A DNA stretch of 29,432 bases from Acytostelium subglobosum LB1 (lineage: Eukaryota; Evosea; Eumycetozoa; Acytosteliales; Acytosteliaceae), in assembly GCF_000787575.1 (NCBI RefSeq), contig NW_012236486.1:1-29432 (forward strand), in the 5' to 3' direction. How positions within the stretch are numbered: the first letter of the stretch is position 1; each line of letters starts with the position of its first letter. Made by a program: the position numbers and the translations under genes. Under the pieces are notes generated by a model. It saw nothing but the letters and a program-made list of their open reading frames with translations, did no database searches and was not told the DNA's origin. Below are positions 10,204 through 22,198 of the stretch, piece after piece.

Positions 10204-12712
10204 TCATTTGGAGCTGAGTGGGTCCTCTGTCTCTGCCTCAGGTATCTCTGGAATATTCTCAGGGATAGGAATGTCGCCCAGCAGCATGTCCTTAAAGTGA
10301 TTGACCATTGATACTGCCTTGGACAACTGTTCATGCCTATTCAATGATGGGCTATATATATACATGTTATGTGTCAGTCAATCAATAAGATCAATAAGAT
10401 CAATAAGATCAACTTACTTATCACTGAATCCAGCTTGAAGAGTTGGTACTAGATCAGCCAAAGAGTTACCGATGTAACGTTGGAGGTTGCGGAGCTTCTT
10501 GATCTCGGTGTTGACCGATGACTTGGAAGTGATGAATGAGTTCTTGGTGGGTGGGACAGTGGGCTGTGAGTTGAAGTAGTTGGAGCGAGCCGTGCTCAGA
10601 TTCACCGACGTGGTGAAGAATCCCAGAGGCTCAGCCTCGCTCTTGGACGCTCCAAACAAGTCGCCTGAGCTGAGGTTAGTCGATCTAAACTTGGACTCTG
10701 CTGTCAGAGAGTTGGTGGTGGATGGTGTTGATGACGATGACATGGAGAACAACGACTCTCCATAGATTGCTGTAAGGTTGGATGATGGCAGTGGCTTGGC
10801 CTTGGCCACCGATGCAACCGGTGTTGGTACAATGGTTGGTCTTGTTGGTTGGGGTGCTGGCGCAGTCTTTGGCGCGGCGGCGCCAGTTGTCGATGGACCA
10901 GAGGACGGCATTACTGGGTTATGCTTGAGAGGGTCAAAGTTAAATGGTGTAAACATGCTTGAGGGACTGTTTGCTGGTTCCTGATCAAGAGCCGAGGCTG
11001 TGCCAATACTGATCGATGCTGAGCTAATCGATGATGAGTCATTATTAACATCTCCAACAGTGTCCTTGATTCGGAATGCACGTTGAATGAGTGATGTCAC
11101 GTCCTCCACTGGTGGATACTTGAACAACCTCTGTAGTACGCCTCCATTGTCCTTATCGATCACTACATGTCATGTTAGTTGAATGATTGATTGGTGAGTG
11201 TTGCTAAACTTACATTGATCTCTGATGTAGGTCAACATGGAGACAGAGACATAGTCGATGAGTATAAGGTCTTCTCCATAGGCAAACAGTGAGTCCCACA
11301 TCGTGATCACATCATCCAAGTGGAACTCTCTTCCAAAAAGTAGTCTGATCCAGCGTCTATATGTGAGCATGGCGTGGTGCGATCGAGGTCAGTCCATGTA
11401 GAACAATCATCACATGCATTGTTCAATCATACTTACAGCAAGTAAATCTGTGGCTCAATTCCCAAGGCCTCGAGATGATAATGCAAGGCAGGGTCATGCT
11501 TCTTCAATATCTTGTTGATCTTTTTACACTTGATCACAGCCTCATTCACAACTGTTGCTTTGGCCTCCTCACTCTGTGTCTCTTGGTCCAACTTTGGATG
11601 ATGAACAGGGTAAGTAAGTGCGTGATCTATTATTCATCACAAGGAGCTGAGTTGATGAAGATGGACTTACAGAGAATGTGAGCTTGGGCGCTTGCTTTGT
11701 CTGAGCTTGGAGTGATTGAGGAGATTGTGACGTGGAGGACGATGAAGATGATGTAAAGGGTGCCAACGCGTTGCCTGTGGACGTTACGCCGAACCAGTTG
11801 GAAGCATACTTCATCAATGCATGGAATAGCATATAGGCATCATGCTCCATGTACTGCTTGTCGTAGATGGTGTCGACCAATGCCTGTTGCTTATCGTGTA
11901 GGGCAATGCTCTCTTCGTTCTTCTTGTAGTCGGTGACCTCTTGATGCAACAGGTAAATGATTGGTGCCAACAACTCGTGCATGCCCTGTCTGTACGACAC
12001 CAAGTTATTGGTCTTTGAGTAAATGAACAGTATCCTAAGCATAATTTCCTTGGTTGTACTCCTTTGGAACAGCTCCCTGTCCTGGTAAGTCCTCTCTATA
12101 TCCAATGATATTGTCTTTTGTAACTCCATGTTTCTAAAGTATCTGTTCCAAGGTGACTATGTTGTACAGTGCGTGCAACTGTTAGACGGGGCATGGCGAA
12201 GGTTGTGTATGTGGACATGTCACAACTAAATGCATACATTCTCATCATTGGATAATGGATCATAGATGGTGGTATTCCTTGGATCGACATAGTGATCCTC
12301 CAGTAACTTGGTATATTCATTGCGCTGATCTATAATAATGCGTTGCCAACGTTCAATGCTGTTGACATCAAGGCAGCCCAAGAACAACTATGTGTAATGT
12401 AGTGAACAAGTGTCAGCCTCATCAATCAATCAATCAATCCATAAATGAACATACACGCCATGCTAGACCACGCAATGGGGATGAAGCCAACTCACCAGAG
12501 AAGGCATTATTCTTTAGTATCTCGATTGGAGTCTTGTTGTATTGAGTGACTGAGAAGAATAGCTTATGGAACTCCTTGTTGTAGTCTGGATATAACGGAT
12601 CCTTCTTTGGTTCTTCAACATGTTCCTGCTCGACCGCTGTCTTTGTCACCTGATTGCTCTCATCTGACAATGCATGGTCAACATCCATAGAGAATCTTTC
12701 AAACGATTCCAT
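10204..12712 (-). CDS. TBC1D5-like Rab GTPase-activating protein
   Basis: Seven exons: 12712-12455, 12387-12238, 12156-11671, 11591-11437, 11356-11214, 11162-10418 and 10351-10204. Introns are 51-81 bp, all GT-AG; the total is 2085 nt, giving 694 residues. The TBC domain spans roughly residues 70-370. SPLRGLAWR/LFLGCLD marks its start, ISLDIER carries the arginine finger (about R158), SYRQG the glutamine finger (about Q193), and RWIRLLFGREF plus VITMWDSLFAYG mark its end. A low-complexity S/T/Q insert interrupts the domain between MKYASNWFG and the LDQETQSEEAK segment, as in TBC1D5. The Ser/Pro/Ala-rich C-terminus is probably unstructured. Animal TBC1D5 inactivates Rab7 and binds retromer, so a role in endosome and autophagosome traffic is inferred. 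Both catalytic residues are present. Confidence 0.9.
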
Positions 12713-13402
12713 TATTGTTGTTTGCTTCTACTACTAATATATATATGTAAAAGTATATGTACTAAAATATATGTTAAACTAACAATCATGCACTATTTGG
12801 TAAGGCTAAGGTCCCAAAAAGATATTATTTGAGCTCAACCTCTTTGAAAACGATTCTTTTTTGAAGGTTTTTTTTTTGTTGCCTTTACCAATACCAGGTT
12901 CATATGAACAGTAGTACTGTACATTGAAGCATTAGTTGCCATCACATCGAGTTAGTCGAGAAACTCAACTAGTTGTGTACCACTCCTCAGTTCCTGGATG
13001 TCCTTCACCGAATGAAGGAACAACTGAAACCTCAATATGTTGGTATCTGTTCTCGGATGTGAGATGAATGAACGAGATTGAATGTATTGCAACTCGATTG
13101 TAATGATTTATCTTTTAATAGTTTCAACAAACCAAGTCCAATTCCCTAGTTGTTGTTAGGTCAATAGTTGGTCAATGAACTCATATTGTGCACAATATCC
13201 CCAAAGGATTTCAAAAAAACAAAACCTCACTCATTCATTTTTAATAATTATTTTAATTTATTGATTAAATGGATGAATGATGATCATCACACCACACACA
13301 AACACAAAGTCTCTCCTTTTTTCATTCCTTCATCCATTCATTCACCTCCTTCTTTACATTTACATTTTATTACACTTATATATATTTCTTCTCTTCTCTC
13401 TT

Positions 13403-13446
<44 letters not shown>

Positions 13447-13600
13447 ATTAGAGATATTCAGAATCTTTTTAAAGAAGAAGAGGAACATCTGATCATCACT
13501 CATTTTGTATATTAAACTACACATTACAATAGAACAACTAGTTTTGTATTGTAGTTATATAATTCAATCAGACCAGATCAGATCAGATCAGACAACAACA
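12713..13600. other. Bidirectional intergenic region upstream of clathrin heavy chain
   Basis: An 888-bp spacer between two divergent genes. It holds T9-10 runs near 12868-12877, an (AT)n run at about 13407-13437 and GATCA repeats just before the clathrin ATG (13570-13590). On the minus strand a short open frame at about 12952-13110 (ILRFQLFLHSVKDIQELRSG and on) looks somewhat protein-like but has no start or homologue I know; it could be a gene relic. Confidence 0.4.
13407..13437. repeat. (AT)n microsatellite
   Basis: An uninterrupted run of alternating T and A about 30 bp long, placed about 165 bp before the clathrin heavy chain start codon. Such runs are common in dictyostelid promoters and their length is often unstable. 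Confidence 0.9.
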
Positions 13601-16600
13601 ATGGCCAACCTACCAATTGTATTCAAGGAGGTCTTGCAGGTAAGAACTACTTCAACTTCATGATGACAATGACCACGTTGCAATCAAAAAAAAAAACATA
13701 AAAACAAACATAGCTAACATGCGTTCATTCAATCACTTCATTCGGTCGATTGAACATCACATGACATATGTAGCTGTCCAACTTGGGCATTGGCGCCCAG
13801 GCAATTGGCTTTGCCACACTCACAATGGAGAGTGAGAAGTATATCTGTATTAGAGAGACAGCACCAAACGGTGGCAACAATGTCGTTATCATCGACACTG
13901 ACAACCCTTCGCAGCTCCTGAGAAAGCAAATCGATGCTGAGGCTGCTATCATGAACCCAAAGGAACCAATTCTGGCCTTGAAGGGTATGAATCATCCTCG
14001 TCGCTCACTGATTTGCCCATTCACAATCTCTAACTCTTTCACGCTCGCTCAATCAATCAATCAATCCATCGATAAACAGTCGGCAACTTGATACAGCTTA
14101 TCAGCATTGAACAAAAGATGAAGCTAAAGTCACATCAGATGCCAGAGAACCTTGAGTTTTGGAAGTGGATCTCATCGAATACGCTGGCACTGGTGACACC
14201 AAGCGCAGTCTATCACTGGTCGAAGGAGGGCACAGGCGAGCCCGTCAAGATGTTTGACCGCCACCCCGACCTTGTCAACACTCAGATCATCAACTACCGC
14301 TCGGACTCCACGCAGCAGTGGCTGGTTCTGGTGGCCATCCACCAGGTGGAGGGTCGCGTTGCCGGTCGCATCCAGCTTTACTCGGTTGAGAAGTCCATCT
14401 CGCAGTCGATCGAGGGCCACGCCGCCTGCTTTGCAAACTACACTGTGCCAGGCGCCACCCGTCCCTCCATCCTCTTTGCTATCTCAAGTCGCACCCCCGC
14501 TGCCAGCAAGGTGCTCGTGCTCGAGGTGAGCAAGGGCGATGGCCCCAACTTTGTCAAGAAATCCTCCGACGTGTTCTACCCGCCCGAGGCCGGTCTCAAC
14601 GACTTCCCCGTCGCCATGCAGATTTCTGAGAAGTACGAGGTGATCTACATGATTACCAAGCTGGGCTACATCCACTTGTTTGACCTGTCCACCGCCAGTC
14701 TGATCTACCGCAACCGTATCAGCTCGGAGAACATCTTTGTCACGTCGTTCCAGGACAGCACTAACGGCATCATCTGTGTGAACCGCAAGGGTCAGGTTCT
14801 GTCCGTGTCGATCGACGACAACAACATCATCCCCTACATCTGCAACACGTTGAACAACTTTGACCTCGCCATCTCGATGGCCAGCAAGAACAACCTGCCA
14901 GGCGCCGACAATCTTCTGAAAGGCCAGTTTGAGCGTCTGTTCCAGCAAGGCCTCTACAAGGAAGCCGCCAAGGTCGCTGCTGACTCGCCCGGCACCATCC
15001 TGAGGAACCAGCAGACCATTCAGCGCTTCCAGGCTATCCAGGGCGTTGCCAACCAGCCATCCCCCCTCCTGCAATACTTTGGTATGCTTCTCGAGAAGGG
15101 CAAGCTCAACCAGATCGAGTCGCTCGAGCTGGTGCGCCCCGTTCTGCAACAGGGCAAGAAGAACATCTTGGAGAAGTGGCTCACCGACGACAAGTTGGAG
15201 TGCTCCGAGCAACTCGGTGATGAGGTGCGTCCCCATGACCGCAAGCTCGCACTCTCCATCTACTACCGCGCCAACGCATCAGACAAGGCCATCGCATTGT
15301 TTGCCGAAGCTGGCGAGTACGACAAGATCATTGCTTACTGCATGAAGATCAACTACTCGCCCGACTACATGTTCCTGCTGTCGCGTCTAGCACCAATCAA
15401 CCCTGCTGGTGCCACCGAGTTTGCCATCAAGCTCGTCAAGGTTGAGAACGGCCCATTCGTCGACCCAATGGCCGTCGTTGAGTTGTTCAGCGCACGCAAC
15501 ATGATCCAGGAGACCTCCAACTTCCTGTTCTCTGTGCTCACAGAGAACAACCCAAGCGATGCCAACCTCCAGACCAAGCTGCTCGAGCTCAACCTTATCC
15601 ACGCACCCCAGAACGCCGACGCCATCATGGGCAGCCAGCGTTTCACCCACTACAACCGTATCCGCATAGGAAACCTTTGTGAGAAGGCCGGTCTGTACCA
15701 GCGCGCACTTGAGCACTACACCGAGCTGAGCGACATCAAGCGTGTGCTCAACACTGCTGGCTCCATGGTCAACCAGGAGTTCCTTGTCAACTACTTTGGC
15801 ACGATAAACCCCGAGGACCGCATGGAGTGTATGCGCGACTTCCTGCGCACCAACCCACGCCAATACCTGCAGTTGGTGGTGGCCATCGCCATCCGTTACA
15901 CAGACGAGCAGACCATGACATCGGACACTGTTATTGGCATGTTTGAGAACTTCCGTCTGTTTGAGGGACTCTACCTCTACTTGACACAGATCGTCGTCAC
16001 CAGCCAGTCGCCAGAGGTGCACTTCAAGTACATCGAGGCTGCCGCTAAGAGTGGCCAGTACAAGGAGGTCGAGAGAATGTGTCGCGACAGCAACTATTAT
16101 GACCCAGAGAAGACACGCGACTTCCTCAAGGAGGCCAAGCTGCCAGATCAGCTGCCACTGATCATCGTGTGCGACCGCTACCAGTTCATCTCGGATCTCA
16201 CCAACTACCTCTACAAGAACAACTTGAACAAGTACATCGAGGCCTACGTGCAAAAGATTAACCCAGTCAACACACCATTGGTCGTTGGTGCACTGCTCGA
16301 CCTCGACTGCCAGGAGGACTACCTCAGAAACCTGATTTCGAGCGTCAGGAACATGTGTCCCGCCGACACCCTTGTCGAGCAGGTCGAGAAACGCAACCGT
16401 CTCAAGCTGTTGCTGCCTTGGTTGGAGGCCCGTGTCAGCGAGGGCTCGATCGAGCCCGCCGTTCACAACGCGTTGGCCAAGATCTACATCGATAGCAACA
16501 AGAACCCAGAGGCCTTCCTCATCCATAACCAGTTCTACGACAGCAAGGTCGTCGGAAAGTACTGCGAAAAGCGCGACCCATACTTGGCCTTTGTCACGTA

Positions 16601-18908
16601 CAAGCGCGGTCTCTGCGACTACGAGCTGATTGAGGTGACCAACAAGAATGCCCTCTTCAAAAACCAAGCCCGTTACCTGGTCGAGCGTCAGGACACTGAC
16701 CTTTGGGCCTACGTGCTCTCTGACCAGAACGAGTACAAGCGTTCGCTCATCGACCAGGTCGTTCAGACTGCCCTGCCCGAGTCGACCAACGCCATCGAGG
16801 TCAGCACCACCGTGCAGGCATTCATGGACGCCAACCTGCCAAATGAGCTGATTGAGCTGCTGGAGAAGATTGTCATTGAGGGTAAGGAGTTCAAGACGGC
16901 CACGGAGCTGCAGAACCTGCTCATCCTCACGGCCATCCGCGCTGACAAGTCGCGTGTCATGGACTACATCAATAAGTTGGAGAACTTTGAGGGCAACCGT
17001 ATTGCTCTTGTGGCCATCGAGGCCGGCCTCTATGAGGAGGCCTTCTTCATCTACAAGAAGTTCCAGTTCAACGTGGAGGCCATAGAGGTGCTCATCAACC
17101 ACATTGGCTCCATTGAGCGTGCCTACGACTTTGCCGACCGCGTCAACCAGATTGAGGTGTACTCGAAGCTCGGAGATGCCCAGCTCAAGGCCAACATGGT
17201 CAAGGAGTGCATTGAGTCGTTCATCAAGGCCAACCATGTGGACAACTACCACGAGGTGATCCAGGCCGCCGAGCGCGCCAATTGCTACGAGGAGCTGGTT
17301 AAATACCTCCAGATGTGCCGCAAGAAGATCAAGGAGCCCGTGATCGAGTCGGAGCTCATCTTCTCGTTCGCCAAGGTCGACAAGCTGGTCGAGATGGAGG
17401 ACTTTATCAATTCGCCTAACAGCGCTCACATCCAGGTAGTCGGAGACCGTTGTTACGACGCCGGCCTCTACGAGGCTGCCAAGATCCTCTTCACCAACAT
17501 CTCCAACTTCTCGCGTCTCACATCGTGTCTCGTCAAGCTCGGTCAGTACCAGGCTGCCGTTGACTCGGCCCGCAAGGCCAACAGCACCAAGACCTGGAAG
17601 GAGGTAAGCGCAGCCTGTATCGACGCTCGCGAGTTCCGTCTGGCCCAAGTGTGTGGCATCCAGATCATCGTGCACGGTGATGAGCTTGAGGAGCTCATCA
17701 AGCAGTACGAGGACCGTGGATACTTCAACGAGCTGATCGCCCTGCTCGAGTCTGGTCTGGCCAGCGACCGTGCCCACGTCGGCATGTTCACCGAGCTCGC
17801 CGTTCTCTACTCACGCTACAAGGAGGAGAAGTTGATGGAGCACATCAAGCTGTACTACGCCCGTCTCAACGTGCCCAAGGTGATCAAGGCCTGCCAGGCC
17901 AACCAGCAGTGGTCAGAGCTCACCTACCTCTACATCCACTACGACGAGCACGACAATGCCATCAACACGATGATGGCCCACTCCATTGAAGCATGGGACC
18001 ACATCCTGTTCAAGGAGACCATCCCCAAGGTGGCCAAGGTGGAGCTCTACTTCAACGCCATCCAGTTCTATCTGGAGGAGCAACCCCTGCTCATCAACGA
18101 CCTGCTGGCCGTCATGTCATCAAGAATTGAGCACTCTCGTGCCGTGACCCTCATCCGTTCGTTGGGCCATCTGCCCCTCGTCAAGCCATGGCTTGTATCG
18201 GCCCAGGAGCAGAACGTTGTCTCGATCAACGAGGCTTTGAACGAGCTCTACGTCGAGGAGGAGGACTACGAGGCTCTGCGCGCATCAATCGATGCCAACG
18301 CCAATTTTGGCACTATAGCCCTCGCTCAGAAGCTCGAGAAGCACGAGCTCCTTGAGTTCCGTCGCATTGCCGCCTATCTCTACAAGAAGAACAACCGCTG
18401 GGCACAGTCACTCGAGTTATCCAAGAAGGATCGTCTGTACAAGGACGCAATGCAATCGGCCGCCGACTCGAGAAACCCCGCCCTGGCCGAGGAGCTGCTC
18501 AACTTCTTTGTGGAGCAGGGCAACAACGCTGCCTTCTCTGCCTGTCTGTTCACATGCTACGACCTGGTCAAGCCAGACGTGGTCCTCGAGCTCGCCTGGA
18601 GACACAACATCATCAACCACGCCTTCCCCTTCCTGATCCAGTACGTCAAGGAGATCAACACCAACGTCGGCACGCTCATGGATGACTTGCGCGCGCGCCA
18701 AAAGAAGCTGGAGGAGGAGAAGGAGCAGCAGCACATTGAGGCTACCACCTACCAGCCCGATCTCAACAACATTGGCTACGGCTATGCCGCCACCGGAGGA
18801 ATGCTGGCACTGCCCCCTGCCACCGGCATGATGTACAACAACCCACAACAGTTTGTTCCACAGCAACAGCAAGGATACAACAACTATAATCAATACGGTG
18901 GATTCTAA
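13601..18908 (+). CDS. chcA: Clathrin heavy chain
   Basis: Exon 1 is 13601-13639 (MANLPIVFKEVLQ), exon 2 is 13774-13984 and exon 3 is 14080-18908; introns are 134 and 95 bp. The sum is 5079 nt, giving 1692 residues, almost the length of the D. discoideum protein. The heavy chain forms the triskelion legs of clathrin coats on the plasma membrane, Golgi and contractile vacuole. The N-terminal seven-blade propeller (about 1-330) includes MESEKYICIRET, VVIIDTDNPSQ, IMNPKEPILALK and KLGYIHLFDL. The leg of clathrin heavy-chain repeats follows (about 540-1570), with a trimerisation region near the end and a Q/N/Y/G-rich tail (NPQQFVPQQQQGYNNYNQYG). Exon 3 uses mostly C- or G-ending codons, typical of strong expression. 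This leaves very long stop-free frames on the opposite strand that are artefacts. Confidence 0.98.
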
Positions 18909-19238
18909 AGTCCCATATTGATTGATCAAACAAATTAAAGAATTACTATAAGTTAATATCAATTTTCGTTCCTTTCCTTCCACAACAACAGCAATGATAC
19001 TTAACTATGAGCTGCTACACTGACATCTCTCAGGTCGACCTCCTTTTCCACCGTATCGTGGCCCATCACAACCACAATGACCAGTACACCAGCTTGTTGG
19101 TAATGGGAGCATTGAATTGCTTGACCATGAGGAGATATTTATCTGGAGTTCAGTCGATCAGATTCTGATGTTTAAAAGGTTGGTGAAACTCACACCTGCA
19201 TCATAGTAGTTATTTGTCTCAATACCAATAATACTGGC
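18909..19238. other. Intergenic, possible coding relic
   Basis: This 330-bp spacer follows the clathrin stop. Between 19007 and 19190 there is an ATG-initiated frame (MSCYTDISQVDLLFHRIV and on) that shifts after about 38 codons into another open frame (GSIELLDHEEIFIWSSVDQI, ending at a TAG near 19208). The phrase GSIELL is ankyrin-repeat-like, so this may be a broken fragment of a further ankyrin-family gene. Homology is not established. Confidence 0.3.
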
Positions 19239-21869
19239 ATGCATCTTCAACATCATCAACAGCAAGCTAGTGTGTCATTCCTGACAGTGTTCAGGATCGC
19301 AATGATCAGGAGACAGATCTTTGAACAACGTAGAGATATACAGGTTGGAGCTCAGAGATCGCTTTCAGCCTGTGTCATCCATGGCAGGACTGCATTGTTT
19401 ATTAAGCTTTTTGATGAGCTTGCTGGTGTCATTGAGGAGAGATCTTTGTCATCACCACCATCATCAGCTCTATTGAGTGTGGATACGACAATTGAGGCAC
19501 CTAGCAGAGGCATCTTCTTGAAGTTGCAGCCCAGAAAACTGAACCTACCAAGAATCAAGATGATACAGGATCAATACGATCAGGAGAGGACTGCGAAACT
19601 GCTGTTGTATAGATACCTGGATGCACTGGATAAGGAGACAGGATCATTGAACAACCTGTTGATGCTTGCTGTCAAGCACCAGAATCGTCAGATATTCCAA
19701 GTGCTCTTTGATTACAACATCAAGATGAACAATGAACATCACAACGTTCTGACGACCGATGCACTCAATGCAACGTTGGCCAGCAATGACACCGAGTTCC
19801 TCTCCTATGTTCTGATCAACTGCACCTGTGATCGCGTTGCACGGGGCAAGTATCTCATCGATATCACCAAAATCAAATGGAGTACACTGGTCGACTTCAA
19901 GATGTTCAACTGCCTAATGGGCCACATCCACCTGTTCCACTTCTCGTCCCTTGATATCATCCACTGGGAAATATCGAAACAGTTCATCAAGTCGATTAGC
20001 TCGACCGAGAGTGCACTGGAGTTCATCACCTCTGTTGGGCTGCTCTTCCACTGCATCGATCACACAAATGTCATCCAGATCGTACAGTCAACATTGCTGC
20101 ACTATTTCAGTATGGATCTGCTCGAGAGCATCAATCGAACAATGCCAGAGCTCCTTCAAGATGGCAGTCTCGCACCCGTTGTCTGTCGCTCCCTTACCAA
20201 CTACCTCACCTTTGTGGCATTGAAGAGGAAGGTAGATAATGTTGGCATTAGCACCAAGGACATTGTCGTCAATGCCGTGATCAATGGAGACTTTCAACTG
20301 GTGCAATACGTCCACGCCGAGTGTGTACAACTGGGAACACCGTTCATCGTTGGAATGGTTGCGATTACAGAAGCTTTGTCACAAGGCAATTTAGATATAG
20401 TCTTGTACCTATTGGATCACTGTGATGATACCAACGAGAGAGAGTGTTGGGTCCACACGATTGACCAGTCGATACAATCGATCGAGCTCATACAACGCCT
20501 GATCTCTCATCCAAACATCAAATTTGCATTAGATGGAAGGTCATTGCTCAAAGCACTGATTCAGTCTGGTCGCATTGAGATGTTTCAACTCTTGGACAAC
20601 CATTTATGTCAGCAACAGCAACTAACATGTGTCGAATGTGATCAAATTCTCAGTGCTGTCATCTCATCAACATTACTTTCTCCTAATGCTACTGCATCGA
20701 TGGCGCGCAACTTTATCGCTAATCATCCAAATGCATTTGCCATCGATAACGATTTCAGAGATTGCTCATTTCAGTACCTGCTCAACGATGAAGTCAGAGC
20801 ATTCATCATTGAAAGCGTGCCAGCGCAACATCGCCCCTTCACTTTGGACGACTTGGCAACATGTATATGGAATATGGGCCATGAGCATAAGGACGCCTTG
20901 GATTTGCTTCAAGGACTCCTGGACAGCGACATCATCAATCCTGTATACCGATCAAATATACGTGTCTATCCAATCGACACGGCTATCACAAACAATTATT
21001 TTGAGATGGTTCAGCCACTGTGCAACAAGTACCCCCAAATATGCCTCTACACTTGGGATGTCTTCCCCGATTTGGCTATGCATGGCAAGATCGAGATACT
21101 CCAACTTCTCCTTAATCACAAACCGCAGCACGTCCCATCGCACACGATGTCATTTGGGTACAAACACTTGGATATTATTCGTCTTCTCCTCAATCAGCCA
21201 TTTGTGTCCTCGTCTGAAGTCTCACAAACAATAATCAAAGCGTCAACCGAAGGAGTCCTGGAGACAGTGGAGTATCTGACAACACACCGAACAGATGCCA
21301 ACACCACCGAAGCAATGGAAAAATCAGCTTCCAATGGACATTTGAATGTTGTCACCTACTTATATCACAATCGAACTGAATGCTGCACATTCGAAGCCTA
21401 CTCTGGTGCGGCCACTGGTTCTCATATACAGGTCTTTGAGTTCCTACTCTCGATTGGTCAAATTGAACATCACTGCACACCCAATAACATTGCAAACCTA
21501 ATCATTGATTTATTATTCTCTGGCAGTCACGATATTCTTTACTTGATCATCCAATATGAGCGACAGTTTGCAGCTGGAACAGAGCAGACGAGATGGGAGG
21601 AGATCCATCAGAGTCTAGTGGGTGGCAGCCACACTCATATTCTCAAGTCCTTGGCCAAGTGCGTCCAAAACAACTGGTACGAATGCTTACTGCTCCTATT
21701 TGACACTTTTCACATGCCAAAGTCGCTCATCGAGTTTACACTCAACAAATCAATCAGCCATGGACAACTTCATCTGGTGGCACACTACTCAACAACCAGA
21801 TCTGATTGGCCAGTAGGTCACTATACTCGCGCTACTGTACTAAGTTTACAAAGCGACATTTATCAATAA
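19239..21869 (+). CDS. Dictyostelid ankyrin-like repeat protein, 876 aa
   Basis: ATG at 19239, single exon, stop at 21867-21869. The N-terminus (SFLTVFRIAMIRRQIFEQ) is a pattern I associate with large dictyostelid families of ankyrin-like proteins. RSLSACVIHGRTALF, LLMLAVKHQNRQIFQVLFDY and NDTEFLS follow. From about residue 330 there are degenerate ankyrin-like helical pairs, such as NGDFQLVQYVHAECVQLGTP, GNLDIVLYLLDH, GRIEMFQLLDNHL, GVLETVEYLTTHRTDA and NGHLNVVTYLYHN. No signal peptide or membrane segment is visible. It is the full-length relative of the broken minus-strand gene at 659-2362 and shows which parts that gene has lost. Molecular role unknown; protein-protein binding is inferred from the repeats. 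Confidence 0.82.
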   Translation: MHLQHHQQQASVSFLTVFRIAMIRRQIFEQRRDIQVGAQRSLSACVIHGRTALFIKLFDELAGVIEERSLSSPPSSALLSVDTTIEAPSRGIFLKLQPRKLNLPRIKMIQDQYDQERTAKLLLYRYLDALDKETGSLNNLLMLAVKHQNRQIFQVLFDYNIKMNNEHHNVLTTDALNATLASNDTEFLSYVLINCTCDRVARGKYLIDITKIKWSTLVDFKMFNCLMGHIHLFHFSSLDIIHWEISKQFIKSISSTESALEFITSVGLLFHCIDHTNVIQIVQSTLLHYFSMDLLESINRTMPELLQDGSLAPVVCRSLTNYLTFVALKRKVDNVGISTKDIVVNAVINGDFQLVQYVHAECVQLGTPFIVGMVAITEALSQGNLDIVLYLLDHCDDTNERECWVHTIDQSIQSIELIQRLISHPNIKFALDGRSLLKALIQSGRIEMFQLLDNHLCQQQQLTCVECDQILSAVISSTLLSPNATASMARNFIANHPNAFAIDNDFRDCSFQYLLNDEVRAFIIESVPAQHRPFTLDDLATCIWNMGHEHKDALDLLQGLLDSDIINPVYRSNIRVYPIDTAITNNYFEMVQPLCNKYPQICLYTWDVFPDLAMHGKIEILQLLLNHKPQHVPSHTMSFGYKHLDIIRLLLNQPFVSSSEVSQTIIKASTEGVLETVEYLTTHRTDANTTEAMEKSASNGHLNVVTYLYHNRTECCTFEAYSGAATGSHIQVFEFLLSIGQIEHHCTPNNIANLIIDLLFSGSHDILYLIIQYERQFAAGTEQTRWEEIHQSLVGGSHTHILKSLAKCVQNNWYECLLLLFDTFHMPKSLIEFTLNKSISHGQLHLVAHYSTTRSDWPVGHYTRATVLSLQSDIYQ

Positions 21870-22198
21870 CACTTCAAAAGTTTACTACTTCCACACTGAC
21901 TGACAAGGAAGTAGTTTAGATCAATTTCTAAATTCTTAAAGTACAAGAGAGAGATAGAATGACCAAGTCATCTGTTATCTTTGAGACTCAACATGAAAGA
22001 CAAGTCTCGTTTCTGAGTGTTAAGAATGAATGGTATGATTCATTGACCATAGATGCTACTCAATACTCACGTTATTTAGTGCACTAGAGAGGGTGTTCAA
22101 GACTATAGATGTTTGGTGTCAGCCAAATTGTTTGGCTGGAATGCTGAATATGCCGTAGAGGTCTTTGTAGGGCTTGGTTGCGTTAGCCAATCTGAATA
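21870..22198. other. Intergenic with hairpin and direct repeat copy
   Basis: No gene is visible. It contains the first copy of the 65-bp repeat (22032-22096) and a perfect hairpin at 22120-22138, with CAGCCAAA and TTTGGCTG arms around a TTG loop. Confidence 0.5.
22032..22096 (+). repeat. 65-bp direct repeat, copy 1
   Basis: It starts GGTATGATTC and ends TTTAGTGCACTAGAGAGGGT plus GT. It matches 23972-24035 in the same orientation with about eight differences by eye. Confidence 0.8.

Noticed and set aside
13168-13407. Plus-strand frame upstream of clathrin
   Set aside because: Encodes simple-sequence text (HSFIFNNYF, HSPPSLHLHF) from AT-rich promoter DNA with microsatellites.
14484-15236. 250-codon minus-strand frame inside clathrin
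   Set aside because: Same antisense artefact as the longer one.
15387-17777. 796-codon open frame on the minus strand inside the clathrin gene
   Set aside because: It is the antisense image of a C/G-ending codon bias in a highly expressed gene: mostly L, V, D, G and E with no domains. The plus-strand clathrin protein is certain.
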